A stretch of 27,077 nucleotides of DNA from JBEEPE01 sp041191265 (GCA_041191265.1 JBEEPE010000151.1:1-27077); one strand, 5' to 3'; shown: positions 1-9,306, counted from the stretch's first letter. Notes: generated by a model not told the origin, from the letters alone. A program made the numbers and translations.

Positions 1-1173
1 GGCGTAAACATCCAACTCGACGCCTCATCCCGCGTTTTCCCAGCCCTCTTCTCCGAAGAACTCGGTGCAGTCGTTCAAGTCCGAAAAACAGACGTCGCCG
101 CCTTCGAAGAGATTCTCCAAAAGCATGGCTTAGCCCCTCACTGCAAACGGATTGGCTCACTGAACGTCAAGCGTCACGTCACCATCTCCCAAGGCGACAC
201 CGTCCTGTTTGACCAGTGCCTCGGCGAACTCCGCGCAACGTGGTCCGACGTCACCCGCCGCATGGCCGCCCTGCGAGACAACCCCGACTGCGCTGAACAA
301 GAGTTTCAGGGCAAACTCGACGCCGGAGACCCAGGCGTCTCGCCCAAAATCACCTTCGACATTTGGGTCGGCGACGATTACGCGTCCCGTCCGCCCATCG
401 CAATCCTCCGCGAACAAGGCGTTAACGGCGAAGTCGAAATGGCCGCGGCCTTTACCAAAGCCGGATTCAAGGCCGTGGACGTCCACATGTCTGACCTTCT
501 CGAAGGCCGAATCTCCCTGCGCGATTTTCGTGGCCTCGCAGCCTGCGGCGGTTTCAGCTACGGCGATGTCCTCGGCGCAGGTGAAGGGTGGGCAAAAAGC
601 ATTCTGTTCAACCCACGCGCCCGCAATGAGTTCGAATCGTTCTTTCAACGGAACGACACGTTCGCACTCGGCGTATGTAACGGGTGCCAGATGATGAGTA
701 ACCTCCGCTCCATCATCCCCGGCGCAGGGAACTGGCCACGCTTTGTCCAAAACCGTTCAGAACGGTTCGAAGCCCGGTTCTCCACACTGAAAATCGAGAA
801 CAGCCCCAGCATTCTGTTCCGCGAAATGGCAGGCTCCGTTCTTCCGGTTGCCGTAGCCCACGGAGAAGGTCACGCAGAGTTCGAATCGCTCGAGGCCTCG
901 CACGCCTTCAGCGAGTCGGGCCTCGTCTCCGCCCGCTTTGTCGATAATCACCACGTCCCAACAGAACGCTACCCGCTCAACCCGAATGGCTCTCCATTAG
1001 GAATCACCGCACTCACCACGCCGAATGGCCGCGTCACCATCATGATGCCGCACCCCGAACGCGTGTTCCGCACCGTTCAACACAGCTGGGCACCCAAAAG
1101 CTGGGGCGATAACGCCCCTTGGCTGCGCCTCTTCCGAAACGCACGTGTCTGGATGGAGGAAAACCCCTCCTAA
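1..1173 (+). CDS. purL: Phosphoribosylformylglycinamidine synthase, C-terminal part (5' end outside window)
   Basis: This enzyme converts FGAR, glutamine and ATP to FGAM in the fourth step of de novo purine synthesis, in the cytoplasm. The reading frame is open from base 1, so the gene starts before the window; 390 residues are visible. The first 85 or so residues are the end of the second AIRS-type ATP-binding half. From about base 358 follows a class I glutamine amidotransferase domain. The nucleophile Cys is in GVCNGCQ (Cys codon at 676), and the His/Glu pair is in PHPERVFR (His at 1051, Glu at 1057). Having the glutaminase fused at the C-terminus indicates the large single-chain PurL seen in Proteobacteria, not the split PurL/PurQ/PurS form. 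It ends in TAA, 21 bases before the next gene. The identification is secure; total length cannot be judged. Confidence 0.96.
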   Translation, partial: GVNIQLDASSRVFPALFSEELGAVVQVRKTDVAAFEEILQKHGLAPHCKRIGSLNVKRHVTISQGDTVLFDQCLGELRATWSDVTRRMAALRDNPDCAEQEFQGKLDAGDPGVSPKITFDIWVGDDYASRPPIAILREQGVNGEVEMAAAFTKAGFKAVDVHMSDLLEGRISLRDFRGLAACGGFSYGDVLGAGEGWAKSILFNPRARNEFESFFQRNDTFALGVCNGCQMMSNLRSIIPGAGNWPRFVQNRSERFEARFSTLKIENSPSILFREMAGSVLPVAVAHGEGHAEFESLEASHAFSESGLVSARFVDNHHVPTERYPLNPNGSPLGITALTTPNGRVTIMMPHPERVFRTVQHSWAPKSWGDNAPWLRLFRNARVWMEENPS

Positions 1174-1194
1174 AATATCTCACCCCGCCCCAGC

Positions 1195-2526
1195 ATGCGC
1201 TTGCTCTTCCTCACCCCCGGGACCGGCAGCTACCACTGCGGCGTTTGCATGCGCGATAACGCCCTCGCGAAACACCTCGTCGCAGCAGGACACGACGCCA
1301 TCCTGCTCCCCATGTACCTGCCGCTCGCGCTGGACGAATCCTCCGCCAGCCCGTCCGCACCCGTGTTTTTCGGCGGCCTCAACGTCTATCTGCAACAACA
1401 GTTCGCGTGGTTTCGCAACGCTCCGCGCTGGGTCGATGACCTCCTCAATCATCCCTCCATCCTCAAGATTCTCGGTGGGTTCTCATCCATGACCCGCTCC
1501 GCCACCACTGGCGAACTCACCCATTCCATGCTCCGCGGCGAAGACGGAAACCAAACCAAGGAAATCGAAAAACTCCTCGAATGGATTCGTTCGCTTCCCG
1601 CTCCGCCCGACGCCATCTTCCTCTCAACCGGACTTCTCGCAGGCCTCGCCGCACCGCTCCGACGCGCCACCGGCGTACCCGTGATTGCGTCACTCCAAGG
1701 CGAAGACAGTTTCCTCGATGGTCTCCCGGGCGCATGGAAAGACCAGTGCTGGAACGCGTTTGAATCCGCTCTGTCCCACTGCGATAAACTGCTCGCTCCC
1801 AGCGTGTTTTTCGCACGCCTCATGGAGCAGCGCATGCGCCTCCCCTCAGGGAGAATCACCGGAATCCTCAACGGCATGGATTTCTCGGGCTACCCCTCCG
1901 AACCGCCAGTCCGGGACCACAACCCCAACCGCACACTGAACCTCGGATACTTCGCCCGGCTAAGTCACGGCAAAGGCCTCGGACATCTCATCGACGCATT
2001 CATCGCCATGCGTCCCGAGTCACGATCGCAAGTGCGACTCCTCTGCGGCGGCACCATGACCGCTGACGATCAGAACTACGTCCACTCACTCCAACGCAAA
2101 CTCGCACAAGCCGGTTTGCTCGAACAAACAGAGTTCCGACCCAACCTTTCACGAGAGGACAAAATCCGCTTCCTCTCGCAACTCGACGCCCTCTGCGTAC
2201 CCGCCCATTACGGCGAAGCATTCGGACTCTACCTCATCGAGGCCATGGCTTGTGGCGTTCCCGTCATTCAGCCACACACCGCTGCGTTTCCAGAGGTGCT
2301 CAAGGCGATGGATGACGCACCATATCAGGAGGAAACCTCTCACGGATTCCTCTACGCGGACCAAACCCCCGACTCTCCAGTTGCCCTCGCTGCCGCACTG
2401 GAGAAAGCCCTCAGCAACCGCGCGCAACTCCAAGAAAAAGGCCAGCGCTGCTACGCGACCGTTCGCTCACAGTTCTCCATCGCACGCATGGCAGAAGATT
2501 TTCTTAAAGCCATTCCACGCCAATAG
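1195..2526 (+). CDS. GT4-type glycosyltransferase (GT-B fold)
   Basis: A 443-residue retaining glycosyltransferase of the GT1/GT4 type, probably moving a sugar from a nucleotide donor to a glycan, lipid or small acceptor in the cytoplasm. The N-terminal half begins MRLLFLTPGTGSY with the usual Rossmann-like first strand and has a CxxC-type motif (HCGVCMRDN, about residues 15-23). The C-terminal donor-binding half starts near residue 240 (RTLNLGYFARLSHGKGL) and carries the GT4 E-x7-E signature in GEAFGLYLIEAMACGVPV (about residues 340-357). No signal peptide or membrane segment is evident. It lies 21 bases after purL on the same strand and may be cotranscribed with it. It is convergent with the next gene, with only 11 bases between the two stops. 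The donor and acceptor sugars cannot be read from the sequence. Confidence 0.88.
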   Translation: MRLLFLTPGTGSYHCGVCMRDNALAKHLVAAGHDAILLPMYLPLALDESSASPSAPVFFGGLNVYLQQQFAWFRNAPRWVDDLLNHPSILKILGGFSSMTRSATTGELTHSMLRGEDGNQTKEIEKLLEWIRSLPAPPDAIFLSTGLLAGLAAPLRRATGVPVIASLQGEDSFLDGLPGAWKDQCWNAFESALSHCDKLLAPSVFFARLMEQRMRLPSGRITGILNGMDFSGYPSEPPVRDHNPNRTLNLGYFARLSHGKGLGHLIDAFIAMRPESRSQVRLLCGGTMTADDQNYVHSLQRKLAQAGLLEQTEFRPNLSREDKIRFLSQLDALCVPAHYGEAFGLYLIEAMACGVPVIQPHTAAFPEVLKAMDDAPYQEETSHGFLYADQTPDSPVALAAALEKALSNRAQLQEKGQRCYATVRSQFSIARMAEDFLKAIPRQ

Positions 2527-2537
2527 TTCACCACCAA

Positions 2538-5500
2538 CTACTTACTGGTGTTTGCATTCAGTTCCTCCAAATACGCAATCAACGAGGCGAATTCCTCGAT
2601 ACTCAACGCAGCAGCCAGCCCTGGGGGCATCAGCGAAACACCCTCACGCACCTCGCGGAATTTGATGTCCGCCCGGCGCACCGTAACCTCCTGAGCTGCC
2701 AACGTCCGGAACGTCACCAACTGCGCCGCCTCGCGAACCACAAAGCCCATGTGCTCCCGACCGTCATTCATCCGAAACACGTTCGTGGCGAACCCCTGCG
2801 CAACGGATTTTCCAGGCTCCAAAATCGCCTCGGCCAACGCAGGCCGCCCATAGGTCGCAGCAATGTTCCCCAAATAAGGTCCCTTCAACGTTTGATCCGG
2901 TTTCACCGTGTGGCACGCAACACAGCCCTGCTGCGTAAACAGCATCTGCCCCCGCCGAGCATCCCCCTTCAATCGACCCAACTCCTCCACGACCGCCGGC
3001 AGTCCCATCGCCCCGACAAACCGCTCCGGCGACATTTGTTGCCCAACCTTCGCAGCGTCCAATCCGACCGTCTTAAAATACTGCACCGCCGCTTCTGCCA
3101 GTTCCTTGTTCTCGTCCTTCACCAAAGGCGCAATCCGCGCAGCCCACGTCGTCAGTTTCGTGTCGCGTGCAGCCGAAATAATCATCCGTCGCACCTTGCC
3201 GCCACGCTCCCACAACTCCAACAACGCCTTCTCCGAAGCCGCGCGCGCCTCCGGTGCCCCAAACATCCGCCCCGCCAACAACGTCAACGCCTCCACCGCG
3301 GAACGCGCATGCGGAACGTCACGTCCCGCCTCTTCGATGAACAAATCGTAATGATTCTCCAAGTGCCGCGCCTCCTGAAACGCACGCCGAGCCAGATGCG
3401 GACCGTCCCCTTTCCCAGGCAGATGCAGCGACCGCAGCACCGCAAGAAACGCTTCACGCGAATCCGTCCTCGCCAAAGCAACGGCCGCCAGATGTCGCAG
3501 CTCAGCATCCACCTCGCGCCCCGTCGCCGTCTCAATCAACAGCGACAACGCCGCCTGTGGAACGTCCTCCGCCTGAGCAAGCTGACGCACCAGCGGCGGC
3601 ACCAAAGAAGCGTCTCGCGCCGCCATCTCCAAGAGCGTGCGCGTCACCTCCGCCAAATCCACCCGCTGCCGAGCCAACTCTCCCCCAAGCCACGCCACCT
3701 CGCTTGCTTCCACACCACCCAGCGCCCGCGTCAGCGCACCCGCAATCCGAGTCGATTCGGCCCACGGCTCCGGCTGGTAATACGGCCCGCGGTGATCCGG
3801 ACGAGTCCCCCAGCTGTCACCAGCCCACGCTCCCTCCACGTGATAGAGCCGGCACAACGCGCTCAGCAAACCGCGCCGCCGGATGCTGTTAGGTTCACCT
3901 TGAATCCTCGCAATCAATCCCGTGACCACACGCGCGTCATGGAGCGACTGTAAAACACGCAACGCCCCCGTGCGCCGCGTGTCCGAAGCGCGCACATCAT
4001 CCACAACCTCAAAACAAGCCACCTCCCCCCGCAACTCCGTCAACGCTCTCACCGCCGTGTGCGCCACCAACGCATCCCCATCTTCGAGTAGCGGAACCAT
4101 CGCGCCCAGCGGCGCCGCTCCTCCCATCCGCGCAGCCGCAAACAAACCCTCGCGCCGCAACCTCGCGTCCTTTGCCGTCAAAGCCGATTCCACCACGCCA
4201 CGAGGCACTCGCTCCGAATGCCGACGATCATCGCCCATCGCCCGCAAGGCCCACGGCCCGAGCGTAGAATCCGTTGCCCACTTTTCCAACGAGGCAAACG
4301 CCCGCTCGCCCTGTTGCAACGCCAACGCAAAAACGCCGGCAACCCGTGACTCAATCCGCGCCATCGGATCTTCAATCAACTTGAGAATCGCACCCGTCAC
4401 TTCCGGCGATTCCGGACGGTTCAACAACTCGCGCTGCGCCGCCAACCGGTTGCGGTGGCTCCCAGACCGCAAGACTTCCACCAACGTCAGAGGCTGCACC
4501 TTTTCAAACACGGGCACCGCCGCCGGCGAGTGTCCGCGCGGACGAACCCGAAAGATTACGCCGCAACTCGGACTCGCCCCGAATCCGCCATCGCGCCAAC
4601 TCGCGACACACAAGTGTCCCTTCGCATCCACATCCGCATCCGTCGGCCGAAACGCGTTCACTCGCTTCACATCCGACTTCAACGCAACGAGATCACGTGG
4701 CGGTTCCGTTTCCACAAACGTCGCTCCACTCGGTTTGACTGAATGCACCGACATCATCTGACGCCCCCAATCAATCGTGTACGGACGACCATTCCACGCA
4801 GCCGGCCATCCGATTTCCTCGACCCAAACCGCGCCACATCCCGAGCCGCCACCGTAATCCGCAATCGGTGCCACCGCCTCGTCCGCAAAGTTCTTATACA
4901 GCCGCGGATAGCCGTGATCCTCCAAGCCGCTGAAATGATGGAACCGCGTGTTCCATCCGCCTCCATCATTCGTGTTGTCCCGCGCAAACCCATCCAGAAG
5001 CGGGCTCATCGCAGCCTCCAGAATGTTCCGAGTGCCCGCACTGTAGAGCTCTAAACCCGTTCCATCCGGACGAACCCGAACCACACCGCCCCCGCGCAGT
5101 TGCAATGTCCGCCCATCGACACCCTCAGCACGCATAAATCCAAAATCCCCAATCGCCGCATAAATCCAACCATCGATTCCCATCTCAATGCCATTTGAAG
5201 CGTGGTCTGCACGACGCCCGCTCAACGGCCAGCCAATGTTCCGCACCAACACCTTCTCCTCGTCCGAAACGCCATCCCCATCGTGATCAATGAACGCACT
5301 CAGGTGAGGCGGATGCAGCACAATCACCGCCTTGCCATCCACCAGAATACCGCGTGGAGCATCCACTTGAACATACTCCTTCGATTCGTCGGCATGACCG
5401 TCGCCGTCGACATCGCGTAAACGAAAAATCTTCCCAACCCCCTTCGCAGTCCCCACCGCACCATTCGCATCACTCGAAACGAAAACATCTCCGGTCGGCG

Positions 5501-6680
5501 ATGCTGCAATAAACACCGGAGAGTTCATCTGCGGAGGAGTCGCAAATGTCTCCACCTCAAAGTCAGGATGGAAGTTCAGCTCCTCGTAGAGCGGATGCCG
5601 ATCCCCAGGCGGCTTCTCAGAGTCCGGCACCGCTCTTCCAGAAACAACCTGCGGCTGCGGAGCAGCCACGGATGCCACCGGCGCATCCGGGGCCTTCACA
5701 TCCCCCAGCGCATAACGAATGCCTTCAAGGTAAAACCGGACCATCGCCGGATCGAACGTCACCTCCGCCCGATGCCCGAGCGCGCAGTAAAACACTCGAC
5801 CCGCACCCCACGGACGAACCCACGCCAGCGGATAGTCGTGGTCCGCGCGAATGCTCTCTAGTGCTCGAATATCGAACGGACGTGCCTCTGGCGCCGAGGC
5901 CTTTTCCTTCATCCGAGCCTCCGCCTTCGCAACATCAGGCGAACCCGCGTAATCAATGCTCAACAGCACGCGCAACTTCTCGCGACTGTACGGCGCGCGA
6001 AATGTGTAAATCTCATCGGAGAACGGGAAGCTGCGCTCGCCAAACATTTTCGTCAGCGGATGCTCAGGCTCGTCGACTTTGATTCGGATGCTGCCAAAGG
6101 GGTGATTGATGAACTCGGCCCCCATCATCTGCATACCCTCCTCCCAATCGTGCCAGTTATCCCCAGCTCCATGGTTCCCAGCAAACCCTTTCCCGCCCCG
6201 CACAAACGCCTGTAACGCATCACGAACCGCTGCAGGTGTCCGCATCCGGCAAGTGTTGTTAAAAAACACCGCGTCAAAGCGTTGAAGATTCTCTGCGTTC
6301 AATTCCTCGGTGCGCTGCGTGAACTCCACCTCGAACGCGCCAGTTCGCTCCGCCAACAGCTCAATCAACCGATTCCAATGCGGAATCGAAAGGTGCGGAT
6401 AGTCATCCGTTCGAAAAAAAACGAGCAACCGTCGCCTCACTTTCGGCCGTTCAATCGCGCCCTCCGGCGGTAAAGCACGCCGGATTTTCTCAGACTCCTC
6501 CTCGTCCAGTATCGGCCATGCGCGCTCACCACTCTGAGCGCGGTCGGGCGCGCGCTTCAACATCACAGCCGAGGGGAGCTTTCGCTCCTCCGCCACCAGC
6601 GAGCCCACGAACACGCACAACAACAAAAGCCGTGTCACTCTTGTAAAAAACGTCTGATCAAACCGTTCTCGATTTCTCAT
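2538..6680 (-). CDS. Secreted ThuA / PVC-type dehydrogenase propeller / HEAT repeat / cytochrome c protein
   Basis: A 1,380-residue multidomain protein of a type common in Planctomycetes and Verrucomicrobia. In order: signal peptide (residues 1-30, hydrophobic LLLLCVFVGSLVA); ThuA-like glutamine-amidotransferase-fold domain (about 82-323, with GNHGAGDNWHDW); sorbosone-dehydrogenase-like beta-propeller (about 367-708) with two Asp-rich loops, DVDGDGHADE and DHDGDGVSDEE; a long HEAT-like helical repeat region (about 720-1225); and a cytochrome c domain (about 1240-1375) with haem motif CVACH at 1253-1257 and a likely distal Met ligand in SLMPPG. Such proteins are thought to oxidise sugars or polyols in the periplasm and pass electrons to the haem; the substrate is unknown. 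I chose the ATG at 6680 because it precedes the signal peptide and overlaps the upstream stop as ATGA. The frame is open further upstream to 6773, but that extension lies inside the upstream gene. Confidence 0.9.
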   Translation of the reverse strand: MRNRERFDQTFFTRVTRLLLLCVFVGSLVAEERKLPSAVMLKRAPDRAQSGERAWPILDEEESEKIRRALPPEGAIERPKVRRRLLVFFRTDDYPHLSIPHWNRLIELLAERTGAFEVEFTQRTEELNAENLQRFDAVFFNNTCRMRTPAAVRDALQAFVRGGKGFAGNHGAGDNWHDWEEGMQMMGAEFINHPFGSIRIKVDEPEHPLTKMFGERSFPFSDEIYTFRAPYSREKLRVLLSIDYAGSPDVAKAEARMKEKASAPEARPFDIRALESIRADHDYPLAWVRPWGAGRVFYCALGHRAEVTFDPAMVRFYLEGIRYALGDVKAPDAPVASVAAPQPQVVSGRAVPDSEKPPGDRHPLYEELNFHPDFEVETFATPPQMNSPVFIAASPTGDVFVSSDANGAVGTAKGVGKIFRLRDVDGDGHADESKEYVQVDAPRGILVDGKAVIVLHPPHLSAFIDHDGDGVSDEEKVLVRNIGWPLSGRRADHASNGIEMGIDGWIYAAIGDFGFMRAEGVDGRTLQLRGGGVVRVRPDGTGLELYSAGTRNILEAAMSPLLDGFARDNTNDGGGWNTRFHHFSGLEDHGYPRLYKNFADEAVAPIADYGGGSGCGAVWVEEIGWPAAWNGRPYTIDWGRQMMSVHSVKPSGATFVETEPPRDLVALKSDVKRVNAFRPTDADVDAKGHLCVASWRDGGFGASPSCGVIFRVRPRGHSPAAVPVFEKVQPLTLVEVLRSGSHRNRLAAQRELLNRPESPEVTGAILKLIEDPMARIESRVAGVFALALQQGERAFASLEKWATDSTLGPWALRAMGDDRRHSERVPRGVVESALTAKDARLRREGLFAAARMGGAAPLGAMVPLLEDGDALVAHTAVRALTELRGEVACFEVVDDVRASDTRRTGALRVLQSLHDARVVTGLIARIQGEPNSIRRRGLLSALCRLYHVEGAWAGDSWGTRPDHRGPYYQPEPWAESTRIAGALTRALGGVEASEVAWLGGELARQRVDLAEVTRTLLEMAARDASLVPPLVRQLAQAEDVPQAALSLLIETATGREVDAELRHLAAVALARTDSREAFLAVLRSLHLPGKGDGPHLARRAFQEARHLENHYDLFIEEAGRDVPHARSAVEALTLLAGRMFGAPEARAASEKALLELWERGGKVRRMIISAARDTKLTTWAARIAPLVKDENKELAEAAVQYFKTVGLDAAKVGQQMSPERFVGAMGLPAVVEELGRLKGDARRGQMLFTQQGCVACHTVKPDQTLKGPYLGNIAATYGRPALAEAILEPGKSVAQGFATNVFRMNDGREHMGFVVREAAQLVTFRTLAAQEVTVRRADIKFREVREGVSLMPPGLAAALSIEEFASLIAYLEELNANTSK

Positions 6681-8638
6681 AAACTCTTTGGCTGAGGGAT
6701 TTGTGGACAGTGCTTCAACAAATGAATCAGTCCGATTTGCACAAAGGCCGTCGACTCCGGATAGGCATCCCAATGCAACGCATCCTCCACCCCGTCGCCG
6801 TCCGAATCCGTGACGCGATTGTTCACCGCGCCGATTTCACTGAGCAATCGAACACGCAATGGATTATTCCCCAGATAGTAAGCGAGTATGGCGTGCGCAC
6901 GCTGAGCGTAGCGAGCCTGCCCCGTAAGCCCATGCAACAGCGCCAGCGCATGAATCCAGTGCCCGCCCATGTACAACGAAACATGCGCACGCTCCTCGCG
7001 CCCCAAATGAAAGGTGACCTGCCCCTCCGCTCCGTCCGCAATCATGTGCGCAAACATCGGCGTCTCCCATGCAGGCTCCCCATCCTTCACCGGCATCTCC
7101 ATCCACCGATCCGCCGCACGAACCGCTGCCGCACGCCACGCGGCAGAACGCGATTCGTTGGGAAATGTCATCGCACCAAGTGACAACGCCGCAATGTCCA
7201 TCGCCGCTCCATTCCCGTATCGGCTCCAAAGCCCATTCGACCCCGCAGTCTCCGTCAAGGCGTCCAGCGCCTCGCAAACGACGCGCTTTAAAGGAAGCAC
7301 CTCCCCGTCTGCGCCCTCACACTCCATCAACGCGTCCACCTCGCAAGCGGCCAATAAGCCAAGAAGGAGGTACGCGTGCTCACCGTCCGATCGGTTCCAA
7401 ATGACCCCGCCCGCTTTCGTCCTCCTCGCGTACCCCAACGCCACCGAATCCCGCAGACAAAACCGAACCGCAGCACGAATCGCCTCACGCACCATCCCCG
7501 CATGAGGCCCCCGAGGATCAGCTTTCAACGCCTCGCCCAAGGCCCAGACAGACCGCCCATTAAACACACCCCCTCCAGCGAAGTCGCGGTGCCGCGGATT
7601 CACAAACCAACCCGTCCCCTCAACAAGCCACTCTCCCGTTTCAAACAGCCCATAGCGGAACGCCCCGCGCGTGTACGTCTCTCTCCGCCCATCCACCTCG
7701 CGCTCCGCGAAGTTGTCGGAACCCCGGTGCTGCATCGCCAACAAGTTCTGCAACACCTCATCCCCAAGCGCGCGACGACGATCCGCAACCGCGGGTTCAG
7801 CACCCAACAACATCCGGTTCAGGACCAGCAAGTCAGCCAAATCATTCGCGAAGGTGTAAGGACGGTAGTTCTCCGGCGAACGATTCTCCACATTCCCGTC
7901 CCACGGATGATCGTTGCTCGGATTAAACCAACGATCCCACACCGCCTGCCAAAATCCACAGGCCACCCGGTTTCCCAACGGTCGCGACCAGTCGCGGTCA
8001 CGATAATCGAACTCAAAAATCGAGATTGAGCGCTTAAACCATGCAAGCGATTCAGAATCCGCCAAATCAAACCGCGGACGCCACAAGCCCATGCGCGACG
8101 CTGCCGCACTCCGCATAAAGTGATTCATCAACCCACGCGTGCGCACCCACTGCGCCGAATCGCGGTCGCGGTTCCCGCGCCCATCCGTCAAGTCGTCCAC
8201 AAACACCTGCGGTAAATCGGGAACCTCCCCGCGTTCACCGCTCACCACAATCGCAATCTCGCCCTGCGCGCGGTCAGGACGACGAGCGTCATCATCTCGG
8301 TGCGAGTCGGCCCCCGTCTGCGGGAACTCCACCGCGTCCACGTACAACATTCCGGGACGAAGGGGCGGCGCACCGGAAAAACCCTTCGGATATTCCACCG
8401 AAAATCCCCCTGCAGACACTGCAGAACGAGCGCGAAAAACAGCCCCGCGTCCATCACACACCGTCACCAAAACGGAGGTCCCATCGCGACCCTCCGACCG
8501 CCCCCGAATCACCACTTCGCCCGACTCCACCAACCTCACCCCGCCGATCTCCAACGTCTCACGCAAATCCGCACCCCGCGCACCAACAAACGCCCCGCAA
8601 ACCAACAAAGGCGTTATCCATTTCACGAAGGGGCGCAT
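6677..8638 (-). CDS. Secreted (alpha/alpha)6 glycoside-hydrolase-like protein, GH9-like
   Basis: A 653-residue exported protein. The signal peptide is residues 1-23 (KWITPLLVCGAFVGARGA). It is followed by a beta-rich segment (about 25-110) resembling the Ig-like module that often precedes GH9 catalytic domains, then a mainly helical domain with many Trp/Tyr/Asp residues. Near the C-terminus, YYLGNNPLRV (NNPL at about 591-594) resembles the conserved GH9 GxNP(L/T) motif. An Asp-rich loop (TDSDGDGVED) follows, then YPESTAFVQIGLIHLL, whose Glu at about 628 sits where GH9 enzymes have the catalytic acid. I could not find the GH9 DAGD pair, so catalytic activity is unproven. The ATG at 8638 has a GGTGGAG ribosome site just upstream; a TTG at 8665 is in frame but less likely. 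Its TGA overlaps the ATG of the cytochrome-containing gene. Confidence 0.72.
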   Translation of the reverse strand: MRPFVKWITPLLVCGAFVGARGADLRETLEIGGVRLVESGEVVIRGRSEGRDGTSVLVTVCDGRGAVFRARSAVSAGGFSVEYPKGFSGAPPLRPGMLYVDAVEFPQTGADSHRDDDARRPDRAQGEIAIVVSGERGEVPDLPQVFVDDLTDGRGNRDRDSAQWVRTRGLMNHFMRSAAASRMGLWRPRFDLADSESLAWFKRSISIFEFDYRDRDWSRPLGNRVACGFWQAVWDRWFNPSNDHPWDGNVENRSPENYRPYTFANDLADLLVLNRMLLGAEPAVADRRRALGDEVLQNLLAMQHRGSDNFAEREVDGRRETYTRGAFRYGLFETGEWLVEGTGWFVNPRHRDFAGGGVFNGRSVWALGEALKADPRGPHAGMVREAIRAAVRFCLRDSVALGYARRTKAGGVIWNRSDGEHAYLLLGLLAACEVDALMECEGADGEVLPLKRVVCEALDALTETAGSNGLWSRYGNGAAMDIAALSLGAMTFPNESRSAAWRAAAVRAADRWMEMPVKDGEPAWETPMFAHMIADGAEGQVTFHLGREERAHVSLYMGGHWIHALALLHGLTGQARYAQRAHAILAYYLGNNPLRVRLLSEIGAVNNRVTDSDGDGVEDALHWDAYPESTAFVQIGLIHLLKHCPQIPQPKSL

Positions 8639-8673
8639 CGACTCCACCCTACCGCATCCGATCAACGGTAGAC

Positions 8674-8691
8674 GTCGGTAAAACTACCGAC
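8674..8691. other. Perfect 7-bp stem-loop between pgsA and the GH9-like gene
   Basis: GTCGGTA (8674-8680) and TACCGAC (8685-8691) are exact reverse complements around a 4-base loop. On the minus strand it lies 30-47 bases after the pgsA stop and about 35 bases before the next start. No T-run follows on either strand, so it is not a standard intrinsic terminator. It could be a processing or stabilising hairpin, or an operator dyad. Confidence 0.4.
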
Positions 8692-8720
8692 CCCTCGCAC
8701 CGTTCAAAACGTCCCGCAAA

Positions 8721-9302
8721 TCAACGGTCGGCAATCATCCAGCGATTCCGCCAGAGATACCCAATCCCAGAACCCACCGTCAGAATCAGCACCACCCACG
8801 TCAACACCCCGCCCAATCCTTCCCACCACACCCCGCGCCACGGCAAAGCGGGAATCCAACCGGCAGCAATCCACTCATCAATCGAGAGCAACAGGAAAAA
8901 ATAGAGAATCATGATGATCTGCCAGATCGTCTTGTGCTTTCCCCATCGGTCCGCCGGCAACACCTCTCCCTTCGTCAACGCCAACTGACGCAACCCCGTA
9001 ATCAAAAACTCGCGCCCAATGATACACACCGCCACCCACGCCGGAACCGCATGCGCTCCCACCAAACAAATGTACGCCGCTGACGCCAACACCTTGTCCA
9101 CCAGCGGATCCATCAACGCCCCAAAGTCCGTCACCAAGTTCCGACGCCGGGCAATCTCGCCGTCCCAGTAATCCGTCAGGCTCGCAACCCCAAAAAGCAA
9201 CCACGCCACCGTGCTCCGAAAACCCCAATCCGACGAAAGCAGTCCGGCAAAGACCGCCGACATGCCAAAACGCGCCACAGTTAATCGATTGGGAAGATTC
9301 AC
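8721..9302 (-). CDS. pgsA: CDP-diacylglycerol--glycerol-3-phosphate 3-phosphatidyltransferase
   Basis: This integral membrane enzyme transfers the phosphatidyl group from CDP-diacylglycerol to glycerol-3-phosphate, the committed step to phosphatidylglycerol and cardiolipin. The full CDP-alcohol phosphotransferase signature D-x2-D-G-x2-A-R-x8-G-x3-D-x3-D is present (DYWDGEIAR ... GALMDPLVD). The start NLPNRLTVAR, several hydrophobic segments and the length of about 193 residues fit PgsA. I place the start at GTG 9302 because GAGGAGG lies 9 bases upstream and the resulting N-terminus matches the family. A TTG at 9320 would put the start codon upstream of that ribosome site. The gene is divergent from gnd and lies 82 bases upstream of the GH9-like gene on the same strand, so readthrough into that gene is possible. 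Confidence 0.93.
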   Translation of the reverse strand: MNLPNRLTVARFGMSAVFAGLLSSDWGFRSTVAWLLFGVASLTDYWDGEIARRRNLVTDFGALMDPLVDKVLASAAYICLVGAHAVPAWVAVCIIGREFLITGLRQLALTKGEVLPADRWGKHKTIWQIIMILYFFLLLSIDEWIAAGWIPALPWRGVWWEGLGGVLTWVVLILTVGSGIGYLWRNRWMIADR

Positions 9303-9306
9303 AGTA

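Noticed and set aside
2532..2550. CACCA...TGGTG inverted repeat between the convergent stops near 2538
   Set aside because: The stem is only 5 bp, overlaps the stop codon and lacks a T-run, so calling it a terminator is not justified.
2751..3953. Plus-strand open frame of 400 codons inside the cytochrome/HEAT gene
   Set aside because: Its product is Arg/His/Pro/Gln-rich low-complexity sequence, the usual shadow of a GC-rich gene on the other strand.
6681..6773. Upstream extension of the ThuA/cytochrome protein
   Set aside because: It lies inside the preceding gene and would bury the signal peptide 31 residues in; the ATGA overlap supports the ATG at 6680.
8639..8665. In-frame TTG upstream start for the GH9-like protein
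   Set aside because: The ATG at 8638 has a GGTGGAG site just before it and directly precedes a good signal peptide.
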